A stretch of DNA of 64,000 nucleotides from Limnohabitans sp. 103DPR2 (GTDB taxonomy: Bacteria; Pseudomonadota; Gammaproteobacteria; Burkholderiales; Burkholderiaceae_C), in contig NZ_CP011834.1 in the NCBI RefSeq assembly GCF_001412575.1, forward strand, positions 744,001 to 808,000, given 5' to 3'. A program made the position numbers and the translations under genes. Each line of letters starts with the position of its first letter. The first letter of the stretch is position 1. This document shows, piece by piece, positions 1-9,546 of this stretch. The notes below the pieces were generated by a model. The model was not told where the DNA came from, made no database searches, and saw nothing but the letters and a program-made list of their open reading frames with translations.

Positions 1-2
1 GC

Positions 3-1163
3 GTGCTGTCATCGATCGCTGCTGTGCTTGAAGCCTACGCTTGCCATCCTGAACAAACCCGCGGGCGACGCCACGCCGAAGTGCCTGCGCCAACGCGCAA
101 TGACTTTCAGCGCGACCGCGATCGCATCGTGCACTCCACCGCGTTTCGGCGTTTGGTCTACAAAACCCAAGTCTTTTTAAACCACGAAGGCGATCTGTTT
201 CGCACGCGCTTAACGCATTCCTTGGAAGTGGCGCAATTGGGACGCTCCATTGCGCGGGCCTTGGGTTTGAACGAGGATTTGGTAGAGGCTGTTGCGCTGG
301 CGCATGATTTAGGTCACACCCCGTTTGGCCATGCAGGACAAGACACACTGAACGAATGCATGCAAACTTATGGCGGCTTTGAACACAACTTGCAAAGTTT
401 GCGGGTGGTGGACCATTTGGAAGAGCGCTATCCTGAATTTGATGGCTTGAACCTCAGTTTTGAAACGCGCGAAGGCATTTTGAAACACTGCGCCAAACGC
501 AATGCCTTGTTGATCGAAGCGCAGGAGCCGGGTGGCGTGGCCCATCGCTTCTTGAATGGCACGCAGCCCAGTTTGGAAGCACAACTGTGCAACCTGGCCG
601 ATGCCATTGCCTACAACGCGCACGACATCGACGATGGCGTGCGCTCGGGTTTGCTCACGCTGTCGCAAATGGACGAGGTGCCTTTGTTTGCGCATTACAA
701 AACCGTCACCTTGCAACAACATCCAGGCTTGGCGGACGCCAGCAAAGCCAGACGCTTGCTTTATGAAACCATCCGACGAATGTTGAGCGATCAGGTCTAC
801 GATGTGATCGACACCACGCGCCAACATTTGACGCAACACCAGCCGCAAAGTGCCGACGAAGCGCGCCTCTCTGGCCCTTTGGTGGCTTTCAGTGAGCCGA
901 TGGCGCAGCAAGTGAAGGTGATGAAATCTTTTCTGTTCAAACACCTCTACCGACATCCGCAAGTGATGGAGACCACGGCAAATGCCCAAGTGGTGGTGCG
1001 CGAACTGTTTGATGCGTACCTCAGCAGTCCTCAAGAAATGTCGTCTGATTTTTCAGCGCGTGAAGAAACGCCTCGCGCAGTGGCCGATTACATCGCAGGC
1101 ATGACCGATCGTTATGCCGCTAAAGAGCACGAGCGCCTTACCGGGCGTCGTCTGTTGGCATGA
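3..1163 (+). CDS. dgt: dGTPase-like deoxynucleotide triphosphohydrolase (HD domain), possibly incomplete at 5' end
   Basis: The product resembles the Dgt family, which hydrolyses dGTP (and often other dNTPs) to the nucleoside and tripolyphosphate in the cytosol. The 386-residue reading contains the hallmark FRRLVYKTQV and LTHSLEVAQLGR segments, followed by the metal-binding HDLGHTPFGH motif at about residues 99-108. The first H and the HD pair form the HD-superfamily metal site. The length fits the 370-390-residue betaproteobacterial members. The first in-window start is a GTG at base 3. An earlier start outside the window cannot be excluded, but the alignable domain begins only about 35 residues in, so this start is reasonable. 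The stop overlaps the next gene's ATG (ATGA). Confidence 0.9.
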   Translation: MLSSIAAVLEAYACHPEQTRGRRHAEVPAPTRNDFQRDRDRIVHSTAFRRLVYKTQVFLNHEGDLFRTRLTHSLEVAQLGRSIARALGLNEDLVEAVALAHDLGHTPFGHAGQDTLNECMQTYGGFEHNLQSLRVVDHLEERYPEFDGLNLSFETREGILKHCAKRNALLIEAQEPGGVAHRFLNGTQPSLEAQLCNLADAIAYNAHDIDDGVRSGLLTLSQMDEVPLFAHYKTVTLQQHPGLADASKARRLLYETIRRMLSDQVYDVIDTTRQHLTQHQPQSADEARLSGPLVAFSEPMAQQVKVMKSFLFKHLYRHPQVMETTANAQVVVRELFDAYLSSPQEMSSDFSAREETPRAVADYIAGMTDRYAAKEHERLTGRRLLA

Positions 1164-2413
1164 GCACGCAAGCAGATGCAGATGCCGATGCCAAGCGCTC
1201 GCAGGCTGCGGCCTTGATCGTCATCTTCTCAGGTGTAATGGCTGCATTGCAGATTGGCAAGTTGCCGCCGGCCTTGCCTGCATTGGCCGAAAGCTTGGGC
1301 ATGAGTTTGATGCAATCGGGCTTCTTGTTGTCGCTGGTGCAATTGGCGGGCATGAGCTTGGCCTTGGCGGTAGGTTTATCAGCAGATGGCTTGGGACTCA
1401 AGCGCAGCATGCTGATGGGCTTGTTGGTTCTGGGAGTGGCCAGTGCCATGGGATCGTTTGCGCTGAGTGTGCCTGAGTTGATGTTTTGGCGAGCGCTTGA
1501 AGGCCTCGGTTTTTTGTGTGTCACTTTGCCTGCGCCTGGGCTGATTCGCAAATTGGTCAGCGCGCAACAAGTTCGCAAGTTACTGGGCTATTGGGGTGCT
1601 TACATGCCGGCGGGGACAGCCCTCACTTTGCTGGTGGGGCCTTTGTGGCTACCTGCTTGGGGTTGGCAAACTTGGTGGTGTTTGTTTGCCGTGCTGTCTT
1701 GGGTCATGGCGCTGGTGTTGTGGCGTGTGGTGCCCGCCGATGCGGTGATGGCTTCACAACAACCCACACTGCAAAGTACGCCGGCCGTTGTTCAAGTGGC
1801 ATGGCCGCAGCGTTTGCGTGAAACCTTGACTGCACCGGGCCCTTGGTTGGTTGCACTTTGTTTTGCCATGTACTCGGGTCAGTGGTTGGCCGTGGTTGGC
1901 TTCTTGCCTTCCATCTACACGCAAGCAGGTTTGTCGGGCGCCACCTTGGGCGTGCTGACGGCATTTGCCGCTGCCGTCAACATGGGTGGCAACATGGCGT
2001 CGGGCCGCATGTTGCAACGTGGTCTTCATCCCAGTGTGTTGCTGGGCCTCGGATTTTTGGCGATGGCTTGTGGCTCATGGCTGGCGTTTTCCGAATGGAC
2101 GTCTGCGTTGCCCTGGTTGCGCTACCTAGGGGTGTTGTTGTTCTCATCGTGTGGCGGCTTGGTGCCGGGTACTTTGTTTTCGTTGGCTGTGCGTTTGGCG
2201 CCGCATGAGCGCAACGTGTCCACCACGGTGGGTTGGATGCAGCAAGGCTCTGCCGCTGGTCAGTTTGCGGGACCTCCGGCGGTGGCATGGTTGGCCTCGC
2301 AAGTGGGCGGCTGGCAGTGGACATGGACCGCGACAGGTTTATGCTGCGTCGTGGGTTGGGTGATGTCTTTCTTCATTGCCAAAGCCTTGAATGCGCCAAA
2401 GGAGCTTGCATGA
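1160..2413 (+). CDS. MFS transporter, CynX/NimT-like
   Basis: This is a 417-residue integral membrane protein of the major facilitator superfamily. About twelve hydrophobic segments can be followed, with a cytosolic loop of about 25 polar residues near the middle (around residues 195-220) separating the two six-helix halves. The overall pattern resembles the CynX/NimT (cyanate or 2-nitroimidazole) branch. The substrate cannot be read from the sequence. It overlaps dgt by four bases (ATGA) and overlaps the following DUF1415 gene in the same way, so translation is probably coupled. The functional link between a dNTPase, a transporter and DUF1415 is unclear. Confidence 0.8.
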   Translation: MSTQADADADAKRSQAAALIVIFSGVMAALQIGKLPPALPALAESLGMSLMQSGFLLSLVQLAGMSLALAVGLSADGLGLKRSMLMGLLVLGVASAMGSFALSVPELMFWRALEGLGFLCVTLPAPGLIRKLVSAQQVRKLLGYWGAYMPAGTALTLLVGPLWLPAWGWQTWWCLFAVLSWVMALVLWRVVPADAVMASQQPTLQSTPAVVQVAWPQRLRETLTAPGPWLVALCFAMYSGQWLAVVGFLPSIYTQAGLSGATLGVLTAFAAAVNMGGNMASGRMLQRGLHPSVLLGLGFLAMACGSWLAFSEWTSALPWLRYLGVLLFSSCGGLVPGTLFSLAVRLAPHERNVSTTVGWMQQGSAAGQFAGPPAVAWLASQVGGWQWTWTATGLCCVVGWVMSFFIAKALNAPKELA

Positions 2414-2994
2414 ATCAGGTCAATGCTGAAGTGATGGTGCAAGACACCTTGCGCTGGTTGGAGCGCGCGGTCATCGGCTTGAATTTGTGTCCGTTTGCCA
2501 AGTCGGTGTATGTCAAAGGCCAAGTGCATTGCACGGTCAGTGCGGCGGATGATTTGGAAACTTTGCGCGATGATCTACTGCGCGAGTTGCGCGACTTGGT
2601 GTCGCACGAACCCGCGGTGCGAGACACCACCGTGTTGGTCGTTCAGCATCTGTTGCAAGACTTTTACGATTACAACGACTTTTTGAATGTGGCCGACGAT
2701 TGTTTGCTGGCGCTCGATTTAGAAGGTGTCATTCAAATTGCCAGTTTTCATCCAAAGTACCAATTTGCGGGAACCGATGAAGACGACATCACCAACTACA
2801 CCAACCGCTCGCCGTATCCCACTTTGCACTTGATTCGTGAAGCCAGCATTGACCGTGCTGTGGCTGCGTTTCCAGATGCCGAAGATATTTTTGAAGTCAA
2901 CATGGCCACCCTGAACCAATTGGGTTTGAAGGGTTGGCAAGACTTGAACGTGGGGCCATCGCTGCCTCAGAATGACAGCAATGAAAAAAAATAA
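2410..2994 (+). CDS. DUF1415 domain protein
   Basis: This 194-residue cytosolic protein begins MNQVNAEVMVQDTLRWLERA and has the features of the DUF1415 family: an early WLERAVIGLNLCPFAK block, a central PKYQFAGT block and an FEVNMATLNQLG block near the end. The biochemical role of the family is not established. I place the start at the ATG that overlaps the MFS stop (ATGA). A longer in-frame extension upstream lies inside the transporter gene and is unlikely to be translated. The 3' end overlaps the next gene by about 20 bases. Confidence 0.8.
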   Translation: MNQVNAEVMVQDTLRWLERAVIGLNLCPFAKSVYVKGQVHCTVSAADDLETLRDDLLRELRDLVSHEPAVRDTTVLVVQHLLQDFYDYNDFLNVADDCLLALDLEGVIQIASFHPKYQFAGTDEDDITNYTNRSPYPTLHLIREASIDRAVAAFPDAEDIFEVNMATLNQLGLKGWQDLNVGPSLPQNDSNEKK

Positions 2995-3892
2995 CGCCAA
3001 GTCAGACGCGCCCAAGCCCTTGGACCTCGACTTGCGTCCAGGCCAGTCGATCGAGTTGCTCAAAGAGCTGCACATTCTCACGCGCGAAGGCAAACTCAAT
3101 CAGGATTCACGTCGCAAGCTCAAACAGGTTTTGCACTTGTTTCAGTTCATCGAAAAAATTCTGAAAGAGCTCTCGGAGGAAGATGCAGCCAAGTCTTCGA
3201 ATGTGGCGGCAGGCAAGCCAGCGGATGTGCATGCCAGTCATATGGGTTTGACCTTGGCCGACCATGGTGCTGGCAAGTCTTACTTGGGCTTTATTGTTTA
3301 CGACTTGTTTTTCAAGGCTTTGTCGCAAGGTCATATTTACGGCATTGAAACGCGCGCCGAATTGGTCGAGGCCTCACGCGCATTGGCGCAGCGCTTGGAC
3401 TTCAAGCGCATGGTGTTTTTGAACACCTCCGTGGCCGAGTCCTCGCAATCTGACCAAATGCCTGCGCAAATCGATGTGGTCACGGCCTTGCATGCGTGCG
3501 ACACGGCCACCGACGATGCCATTGCCTTTGGCTTGCTGAAAAAAGCCCGCGCCATGGTCTTGGTGCCTTGCTGTCAGGCCGAAGTGGCTGCCAAGCTGCG
3601 CCAAAACAAAGCCCTCAATTTATCCCGCACTCCCTTGGCCGAACTCTGGCGTCACCCCTTGCACACCCGCGAAATTGGCAGCCAACTCACCAACGTCCTG
3701 CGCTGTCTCTACCTAGAGTCCAAGGGTTACACCGTCACCGTCACCGAGCTGGTCGGTTGGGAGCACAGCATGAAAAACGAACTTATCCTGGCCCGCTACA
3801 CCGGCCGTCCCAAAGCAGGCGCCGCCGACCGCCTCCAAGCCCTCCTGACCGAATTCGGCCTCACCGAATCCCTTGCATCGCGCTACCCTTAA
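2972..3892 (+). CDS. SAM-dependent methyltransferase, Methyltransf_32-like
   Basis: The 306-residue product has a lysine-rich N-terminus and a C-terminal methyltransferase domain. Diagnostic pieces are DHGAGKSYLGF (the SAM-binding glycine region, about residues 98-108), an ALHACDTATDDAI stretch and LVPCCQAE. These match the Methyltransf_32 (PF13679) pattern of acidic loop and CC motif. The substrate is unknown; related proteins modify RNA or protein. The start is either the ATG at 2972 or the one nine bases later; both overlap the DUF1415 gene. The TAA stop lies inside the left inverted repeat of the downstream RAYT element, so the original 3' end may have been altered by insertion. The last 250-300 bases are richer in C-ending codons than the rest. 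Confidence 0.75.
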   Translation: MTAMKKNNAKSDAPKPLDLDLRPGQSIELLKELHILTREGKLNQDSRRKLKQVLHLFQFIEKILKELSEEDAAKSSNVAAGKPADVHASHMGLTLADHGAGKSYLGFIVYDLFFKALSQGHIYGIETRAELVEASRALAQRLDFKRMVFLNTSVAESSQSDQMPAQIDVVTALHACDTATDDAIAFGLLKKARAMVLVPCCQAEVAAKLRQNKALNLSRTPLAELWRHPLHTREIGSQLTNVLRCLYLESKGYTVTVTELVGWEHSMKNELILARYTGRPKAGAADRLQALLTEFGLTESLASRYP

Positions 3893-3915
3893 TTGGGGTC
3901 AGATCAACATTAATT
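3891..3915 (+). repeat. Left 25-bp inverted repeat of the RAYT element
   Basis: The sequence starts AATTGGGGTCAGATCAAC and ends in ATTAATT. Its reverse complement recurs at 4723-4747 with one mismatch in 25 positions. The first two bases are also the last two of the preceding gene's TAA stop. Confidence 0.85.
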
Positions 3916-3937
3916 CCTTTCGGGTTAGCATTCGCGA

Positions 3938-4630
3938 ATGGCCCGTCATCCTCGTTTAGCCCTTCCTGGTTACCCGCATCATGTGATTCAGCGGGGGAAC
4001 AATCGCCAGCCCATCGTGATGGACGAGGCTGATCGGAAAATGCTCTACAGCCTCTGGCTGGAAGAGTCGCAGCGCCACAAAGTGGCTGTGAATGCCTACG
4101 TGTTGCTAGACAATCACTTTCACATGCTGCTCACGCCGCCCAGCGATGAAGCCATGTCCTTGATGATGCAGGCGGTTGGCAGAACTTATGTGCGTTACTT
4201 CAACCAACGCCACAAACGAAGCGGCACTTTGTGGGAAGGCCGTTACAAATCTTCGGTGATTGATTCGGAGGCCTATCTCCTCACATGCATGGCCTACATT
4301 GATTTGAACCCCGTCAGGGCAGGGGTGGCTGAAGCTGCAGAAGATTTCAATTGGTCCAGTTACAAGCACCTGATTGGTCAAAAAATCGACAAATTGGTGA
4401 CGCCGCATGCACTGTATTGGGGCTTAGGCAACACGCCGTTTTCTAGGGAGGCCGCATATGCAGAGTTTGTGGCCGCAGGGCTGTCTGCTTCCATGCAAAA
4501 AGACCTGACCGAGTCGGTTTTGAAGAGCCGAGTCGTAGGCAGACCTGAGTTTTTGAAGTCTTTACAGAAGACAACGCAGCGCCCCATCCTGCCCCAGAAG
4601 GCTGGCAGACCCTTTAAAACACCTCCCTAA
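3938..4630 (+). CDS. REP-associated tyrosine transposase (Y1/HUH family)
   Basis: This 230-residue protein belongs to the Y1_Tnp (IS200-like) group that handles single-stranded DNA. The N-terminal MARHPRLALPGYPHHVIQRG is typical of RAYTs. The HUH metal site is NHFHML at about residues 64-69, and the likely catalytic tyrosine lies in the SEAYLLTCMAYIDLNPVRA segment near residue 111. The family uses this tyrosine to nick at hairpins. The C-terminal part (about 160-230) is basic and variable. The ATG is 22 bases after the left inverted repeat. The reading frame is intact, with all expected motifs present, so the enzyme may be active. Confidence 0.9.
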   Translation: MARHPRLALPGYPHHVIQRGNNRQPIVMDEADRKMLYSLWLEESQRHKVAVNAYVLLDNHFHMLLTPPSDEAMSLMMQAVGRTYVRYFNQRHKRSGTLWEGRYKSSVIDSEAYLLTCMAYIDLNPVRAGVAEAAEDFNWSSYKHLIGQKIDKLVTPHALYWGLGNTPFSREAAYAEFVAAGLSASMQKDLTESVLKSRVVGRPEFLKSLQKTTQRPILPQKAGRPFKTPP

Positions 4631-4684
4631 AGTCAATAATTTGCCGATAAAGTGGCTTTAATGAATTCTTTTTGACTCAATTTT

Positions 4685-4699
4685 GATCTGTCCCCAATT
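4685..4699 (-). repeat. Internal partial copy of the element's repeat
   Basis: GATCTGTCCCCAATT matches the inner 15 bases of the right repeat (GATCTGACCCCAATT in consensus orientation) with one difference. It lies in the same orientation as the right repeat and inverted to the left one. Confidence 0.6.
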
Positions 4700-4722
4700 A
4701 ATTTAATTCTGAAAAAAGAGAA

Positions 4723-4747
4723 AATTAATGTTCATCTGACCCCAATT
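4723..4747 (-). repeat. Right 25-bp inverted repeat of the RAYT element
   Basis: It begins AATTAATGTTCATCTG and ends ACCCCAATT, and matches the reverse complement of 3891-3915 at 24 of 25 positions. The putative gltB promoter starts within ten bases of its outer end. Confidence 0.85.
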
Positions 4748-4754
4748 ATTTTTC

Positions 4755-4783
4755 TTGGCATTCTTGTTGCAATGCAATATGCT
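4755..4783 (+). promoter_or_regulatory. Putative sigma-70 promoter of gltBD
   Basis: TTGGCA (4755-4760) and TATGCT (4778-4783) are spaced by 17 bases, placing transcription start near 4790, just before the ribosome site TAGGAG (4804-4809) of gltB. This is a pattern match only. Confidence 0.45.
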
Positions 4784-4816
4784 CACGTTCCCGCGAAATA
4801 TCTTTAGGAGTGCGCC

Positions 4817-7800
4817 ATGACTTCGGCTGCCGAAAAATCAACTTTGCAACAAACGGGTCTGTATGACCCCACACAAGAACATGATGCTTGTGGTGTGGGC
4901 TTTGTGGCCCATATCAAAGGCGCCAAAACGCACGCCATCGTGACGCAAGCCCTGAAGATCCTTGAAAACTTGGATCACCGGGGTGCGGTGGGTGCCGATA
5001 AGTTGATGGGCGATGGCGCTGGTATCTTGATTCAGTTGCCAGACGCTCTTTATAGAGAAGAGATGGCCAAGCAAGGCGTCACATTGCCAGCGCAGGGCGA
5101 GTATGGTGTGGGCATGGTGTTCTTGCCGAAAGAGCACGCTTCACGCATGGCTTGCGAGCAAGAGCTCGAGCGCGCTGTCAAAGCTGAAGGTCAAGTGTTG
5201 CTGGGCTGGCGCGATGTGCCGGTGAACCGTGACATGCCTATGTCGCCTACTGTTCGCGAAAAAGAACCTGTGTTGAAGCAGATCTTCATTGGCCGCGGTG
5301 CCGATGTGATTGTGCAAGACGCCTTAGAGCGCAAGCTGTACGTCATTCGCAAAACTGCCAGTGCGGCCATTCAAAACCTGCAACTCAAGCACAGCAACGA
5401 GTACTACATCCCCAGCATGTCCAGCCGTACCGTGGTGTACAAAGGCTTGCTGTTGGCTGATCAAGTGGGTACCTACTTCCGTGACTTGGAAGACGAGCGC
5501 TGCGTGTCTGCACTCGGTTTGGTGCACCAACGTTTCTCCACCAACACTTTCCCAGAGTGGCCTTTGGCTCACCCTTACCGCTATGTGGCGCACAACGGCG
5601 AGATCAACACCGTCAAGGGCAACTACAACTGGATGAAGGCGCGCGAAGGCGTGATGTCTTCGCCCGTGCTCGGTCCAGATTTGCAAAAGCTGTACCCCAT
5701 CAGCTTTGCGGGCCAATCTGACACAGCCACGTTTGACAACTGCTTAGAGTTGCTCACCATGGCCGGCTACCCCATCAGCCAAGCCGTGATGATGATGATT
5801 CCCGAGCCATGGGAAAACCACAACACCATGGACGAGCGCCGCAAGGCCTTCTATGAATACCACGCCGCCATGCTCGAGCCATGGGACGGCCCTGCTTCGA
5901 TTGTATTCACCGATGGTCGTCAAATTGGCGCCACCTTGGACCGCAATGGTTTGCGTCCTTCACGTTATTGCATCACCGATGACGACATGGTCATCATGGG
6001 TTCTGAAACCGGCGTGTTGCCCATTCCAGAAAGCAAGATTGTTCGCAAATGGCGTTTGCAACCCGGCAAGATGTTCCTGATTGATTTGGAACAAGGCCGC
6101 ATGATCGACGACGAAGAACTCAAGTCGAACCTGGCCAGCAGCAAGCCCTACAAGCAGTGGATTGAAAACTTGCGCATCAAGTTGGATGACGTCAAAGCCA
6201 CCACCGCAGAAGCGCCTGTGTCCAAAGAATCTTTGCTCGACTTGCAACAAGCCTTTGGCACAACCCAAGAAGACATCAAATTCTTGTTGGCCCCTATGGC
6301 CCAAGCCGGCGAAGAAGCTTTGGGCTCCATGGGCAACGACAGCCCCTTGGCTGTGTTGTCCGACAGAAACAAGCCGCTGTACAACTACTTTAAGCAGTTG
6401 TTCGCGCAGGTGACCAACCCACCGATCGACCCCATTCGCGAAGCCATCGTGATGTCTTTGGTGTCCTTCATTGGCCCCAAGCCCAACTTGCTCGACATCA
6501 ACCAAGTCAACCCACCGATGCGCTTGGAAGTCAGCCAGCCTGTGCTGGACTTTGCCGACATGGCCAAGTTGCGCAACATTGAACAATCCACTCAGGGCAA
6601 GTTCAAGAGCGCTACGTTAGACATCACGTACCCAGCATCATGGGGCCGTGAAGGTGTTGAAGCCAAGCTGGCATCACTCTGCGCTGAAGCTGTCGACGCC
6701 ATCAAAGGCGGCAACAACATCTTGATCATCAGCGACCGCGGTGTGTCGCCCACGCAAGTGGCCATTCCCGCATTGCTGGCGCTGTCTGCCATTCACCAAC
6801 ACTTGGTGCGCGAAGGCTTGCGCACCACAGCTGGCTTGGTGGTGGAAACCGGTACAGCCCGCGAAGTGCATCACTTTGCCGTGTTGGCCGGTTACGGCGC
6901 TGAAGCTGTTCACCCCTACCTGGCGATGGAAACTTTGCAAGCTTTGCACAAAGAGTTGCCTGGTGATTTGTCCGCCGACAAAGCCATCTACAACTACATC
7001 AAAGCGGTGGGCAAAGGCCTGTCCAAGATCATGTCCAAGATGGGTGTCAGCACCTACATGTCGTATTGCGGCGCGCAGTTGTTTGAAGCCATTGGCGTCA
7101 ACACAGAAACGGTGAACAAGTACTTCACCGGCACACCGAGCCGCGTGCAAGGCATTGGTATTTTTGAAATTGCCGAAGAAGCTTTGCGCATGCACAAAGC
7201 TGCGTTTGGCAATGATCCTGTGTTGGCCACCATGCTAGACGCTGGCGGTGAATACGCATGGCGCGCTCGCGGTGAAGAGCACATGTGGACACCCGATGCC
7301 ATTGCCAAGTTGCAGCACAGCACCCGTGCCAACAACTGGAACACGTACAAAGAATACGCGCAGATCATCAATGACCAAACCAAGCGTCAAATGACACTGC
7401 GCGGTTTGTTCGAATTCAAGATCGATCCTGCCAAAGCCATTTCGATTGATGAAGTAGAACCCGCCAGCGAAATCGTTAAACGCTTCGCCACAGGCGCCAT
7501 GTCTTTGGGCTCCATCTCAACAGAAGCACACGCCACCTTGGCCGTTGCCATGAACCGCATCGGCGGCAAGAGCAACACCGGTGAAGGCGGTGAAGATTCT
7601 GCGCGTTATCGCAACGAACTCAAAGGCATCCCGATCAAAAAGGGCGAGACTTTGAAGAGCGTCATTGGCGCCAAAGAAGTGGAAGTCGACATGCCCCTCG
7701 AGGCTGGCGATTCACTGCGCTCCAAGATCAAGCAAGTGGCGTCTGGCCGCTTCGGTGTCACCGCTGAATACCTCCACAGCGCTGATCAAATTCAGATCAA

Positions 7801-9517
7801 GATGGCGCAAGGTGCCAAGCCTGGTGAAGGCGGTCAATTGCCAGGCGGCAAAGTGTCCGACTACATCGGCAAGTTGCGTCACTCTGTGCCAGGCGTGGGT
7901 TTGATTTCTCCTCCCCCACACCACGACATCTACTCCATTGAAGATTTGGCCCAACTCATTCACGACCTGAAAAACGTGGCGCCGCACAGCGACATCAGCG
8001 TCAAGTTGGTGTCTGAAATTGGCGTGGGCACCATTGCCGCAGGCGTGGCCAAGTGCAAGAGCGATCACCTGGTGATTGCCGGCCACGACGGCGGCACCGG
8101 CGCATCACCTTGGTCCTCCATCAAACACGCTGGTAGCCCTTGGGAAATTGGTCTGGCTGAAACACAGCAAACCTTGGTGCTCAACCGCTTGCGCGGTCGC
8201 ATTCGTGTGCAAGCCGACGGTCAAATGAAGACTGGCCGCGACGTGGCCATTGGCGCGTTGCTGGGTGCAGACGAGTTTGGTTTCGCCACCGCACCGCTGG
8301 TGGTCGAAGGCTGCATCATGATGCGCAAATGCCATCTGAACACTTGCCCTGTGGGCGTGGCCACGCAAGATCCTATTTTGCGTAAGAAGTTCTCTGGCAA
8401 GCCAGAGCACGTGGTCAACTATTTCTTCTTCATCGCTGAAGAAGTGCGTCAAATCATGGCGCAGTTGGGCATCAAGAAGTTTGACGACATGGTCGGTCGT
8501 GCCGATTTGCTCGACACCCGCAAAGGCATTGAGCACTGGAAATCCAGTGGCCTCGATTTCAGCCGTTTGTTGGCTGTGCCCGATGTGCCTGCCGACGTAC
8601 CCCGCCGCCACATTGATGTGCAAGACCATGGTTTGGACAAAGCCTTGGACAACGTGCTCATTCAGAAGAGCCGCGCCGCCATCGACAAAGGTGAGAAGGT
8701 GCAGTTCATGGAAGTGGCGCGCAACGTCAACCGTTCTGTGGGCGCCATGCTCTCGGGTGCGGTGACCAAAGTGCATCCAGAAGGTTTGCCAGACGACACC
8801 ATTCGCATTCAACTCGAAGGCACCGGCGGTCAATCCTTTGGCGCCTTCGTGGCCAAGGGCATCACGCTGTACCTCATTGGTGAAGCCAACGATTACACCG
8901 GCAAAGGTTTGTCGGGCGGTCGCATTGTGGTTCGCCCAAGCCTCGAGTTCCGTGGCGTGGCCAGCCAAAACATCATTGTGGGCAACACCGTGATGTACGG
9001 CGCCACCACGGGCGAAGCTTTCTTTGCCGGCGTGGCTGGCGAGCGTTTTGCTGTTCGTTTGTCGGGCGCCACAGCAGTGGTGGAAGGCACGGGCGACCAC
9101 GGTTGTGAATACATGACCGGTGGTACGGTGGCGGTGCTGGGCAAAACAGGTCGCAACTTTGCGGCCGGTATGAGCGGCGGTATTGCGTATGTGTACGACG
9201 AAGACGGTCAGTTTGCTTCGCGCTGCAACACCGCCATGGTCAGCATGGAAAAAGTACTCACTGTGGCCGAGCAAGAAGCGTCAGTGGACCGCAAAGTGTG
9301 GCACCGCGACCAAGCCGACGAAACTCAGTTGAAGAAATTGCTGGAAGACCACCACAAGTGGACCGGCAGCCAACGCGCACGTGAACTTCTGGACAACTGG
9401 GCGCAAGCGCGTCAGAAGTTCGTCAAAGTGTTCCCGAACGAGTACAAGCGCGCCTTGGGTGAAATCAATGCACGCAAAGCGGCCGCCAAGTCCACAGATT
9501 CTGTGGCCGCCAGCTAA
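4817..9517 (+). CDS. gltB: Glutamate synthase (NADPH) large subunit
   Basis: This is the large (alpha) subunit of glutamate synthase, which makes two glutamates from glutamine and 2-oxoglutarate and, with glutamine synthetase, assimilates ammonium. The 1566-residue protein has the class II glutaminase domain at the N-terminus. Cys25 in [11 protein letters not shown] is the expected nucleophile after removal of a 24-residue propeptide. A central domain follows, then the FMN-binding synthase domain with GGEDSARY and [12 protein letters not shown]. The 3Fe-4S cysteines lie in the [15 protein letters not shown] segment (about Cys1166, 1172, 1177), and a C-terminal GXGXG beta-helix closes the protein. 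The ATG is preceded by TAGGAG. gltD follows after 29 bases, consistent with one operon. Confidence 0.97.
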   Translation: MTSAAEKSTLQQTGLYDPTQEHDACGVGFVAHIKGAKTHAIVTQALKILENLDHRGAVGADKLMGDGAGILIQLPDALYREEMAKQGVTLPAQGEYGVGMVFLPKEHASRMACEQELERAVKAEGQVLLGWRDVPVNRDMPMSPTVREKEPVLKQIFIGRGADVIVQDALERKLYVIRKTASAAIQNLQLKHSNEYYIPSMSSRTVVYKGLLLADQVGTYFRDLEDERCVSALGLVHQRFSTNTFPEWPLAHPYRYVAHNGEINTVKGNYNWMKAREGVMSSPVLGPDLQKLYPISFAGQSDTATFDNCLELLTMAGYPISQAVMMMIPEPWENHNTMDERRKAFYEYHAAMLEPWDGPASIVFTDGRQIGATLDRNGLRPSRYCITDDDMVIMGSETGVLPIPESKIVRKWRLQPGKMFLIDLEQGRMIDDEELKSNLASSKPYKQWIENLRIKLDDVKATTAEAPVSKESLLDLQQAFGTTQEDIKFLLAPMAQAGEEALGSMGNDSPLAVLSDRNKPLYNYFKQLFAQVTNPPIDPIREAIVMSLVSFIGPKPNLLDINQVNPPMRLEVSQPVLDFADMAKLRNIEQSTQGKFKSATLDITYPASWGREGVEAKLASLCAEAVDAIKGGNNILIISDRGVSPTQVAIPALLALSAIHQHLVREGLRTTAGLVVETGTAREVHHFAVLAGYGAEAVHPYLAMETLQALHKELPGDLSADKAIYNYIKAVGKGLSKIMSKMGVSTYMSYCGAQLFEAIGVNTETVNKYFTGTPSRVQGIGIFEIAEEALRMHKAAFGNDPVLATMLDAGGEYAWRARGEEHMWTPDAIAKLQHSTRANNWNTYKEYAQIINDQTKRQMTLRGLFEFKIDPAKAISIDEVEPASEIVKRFATGAMSLGSISTEAHATLAVAMNRIGGKSNTGEGGEDSARYRNELKGIPIKKGETLKSVIGAKEVEVDMPLEAGDSLRSKIKQVASGRFGVTAEYLHSADQIQIKMAQGAKPGEGGQLPGGKVSDYIGKLRHSVPGVGLISPPPHHDIYSIEDLAQLIHDLKNVAPHSDISVKLVSEIGVGTIAAGVAKCKSDHLVIAGHDGGTGASPWSSIKHAGSPWEIGLAETQQTLVLNRLRGRIRVQADGQMKTGRDVAIGALLGADEFGFATAPLVVEGCIMMRKCHLNTCPVGVATQDPILRKKFSGKPEHVVNYFFFIAEEVRQIMAQLGIKKFDDMVGRADLLDTRKGIEHWKSSGLDFSRLLAVPDVPADVPRRHIDVQDHGLDKALDNVLIQKSRAAIDKGEKVQFMEVARNVNRSVGAMLSGAVTKVHPEGLPDDTIRIQLEGTGGQSFGAFVAKGITLYLIGEANDYTGKGLSGGRIVVRPSLEFRGVASQNIIVGNTVMYGATTGEAFFAGVAGERFAVRLSGATAVVEGTGDHGCEYMTGGTVAVLGKTGRNFAAGMSGGIAYVYDEDGQFASRCNTAMVSMEKVLTVAEQEASVDRKVWHRDQADETQLKKLLEDHHKWTGSQRARELLDNWAQARQKFVKVFPNEYKRALGEINARKAAAKSTDSVAAS

Positions 9518-9546
9518 GCACCGACAAGACATAACAAGGATTGATC

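Larger units (their letters stand above)
3891..4747 (+). mobile_element. RAYT (IS200/IS605-like Y1 transposase) element framed by inverted repeats
   Basis: A single Y1-transposase gene (3938-4630) sits between near-identical 25-bp inverted repeats, with a third partial copy (GATCTGTCCCCAATT, 4685-4699) internal to the right end. The right end also contains an 8-bp A/T stem (4697-4704 with 4722-4729). The unit lies between a methyltransferase gene and gltB and looks like a self-contained insertion. RAYT genes are known to be associated with REP-type palindromes; whether this unit still moves cannot be judged from one copy. Confidence 0.7.

Noticed and set aside
309..1034. A 241-codon open frame antisense to dgt
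   Set aside because: Antisense shadow of the HD-domain gene; no supporting signal.
2233..2409. An N-terminal extension of the DUF1415 gene
   Set aside because: The extension lies inside the MFS gene, is unlike DUF1415 proteins, and the ATGA overlap at 2410 is the better start.
4631..4816. A CRISPR-like or tandem repeat region downstream of the transposase
   Set aside because: There are only partial copies of the element's terminal repeat, without regular spacers.
8105..9274. A 389-codon open frame antisense to gltB
   Set aside because: It lies wholly opposite a well-supported gene, has a His/Ala/Thr-rich composition typical of antisense frames in this codon usage, and shows no domain or ribosome site.
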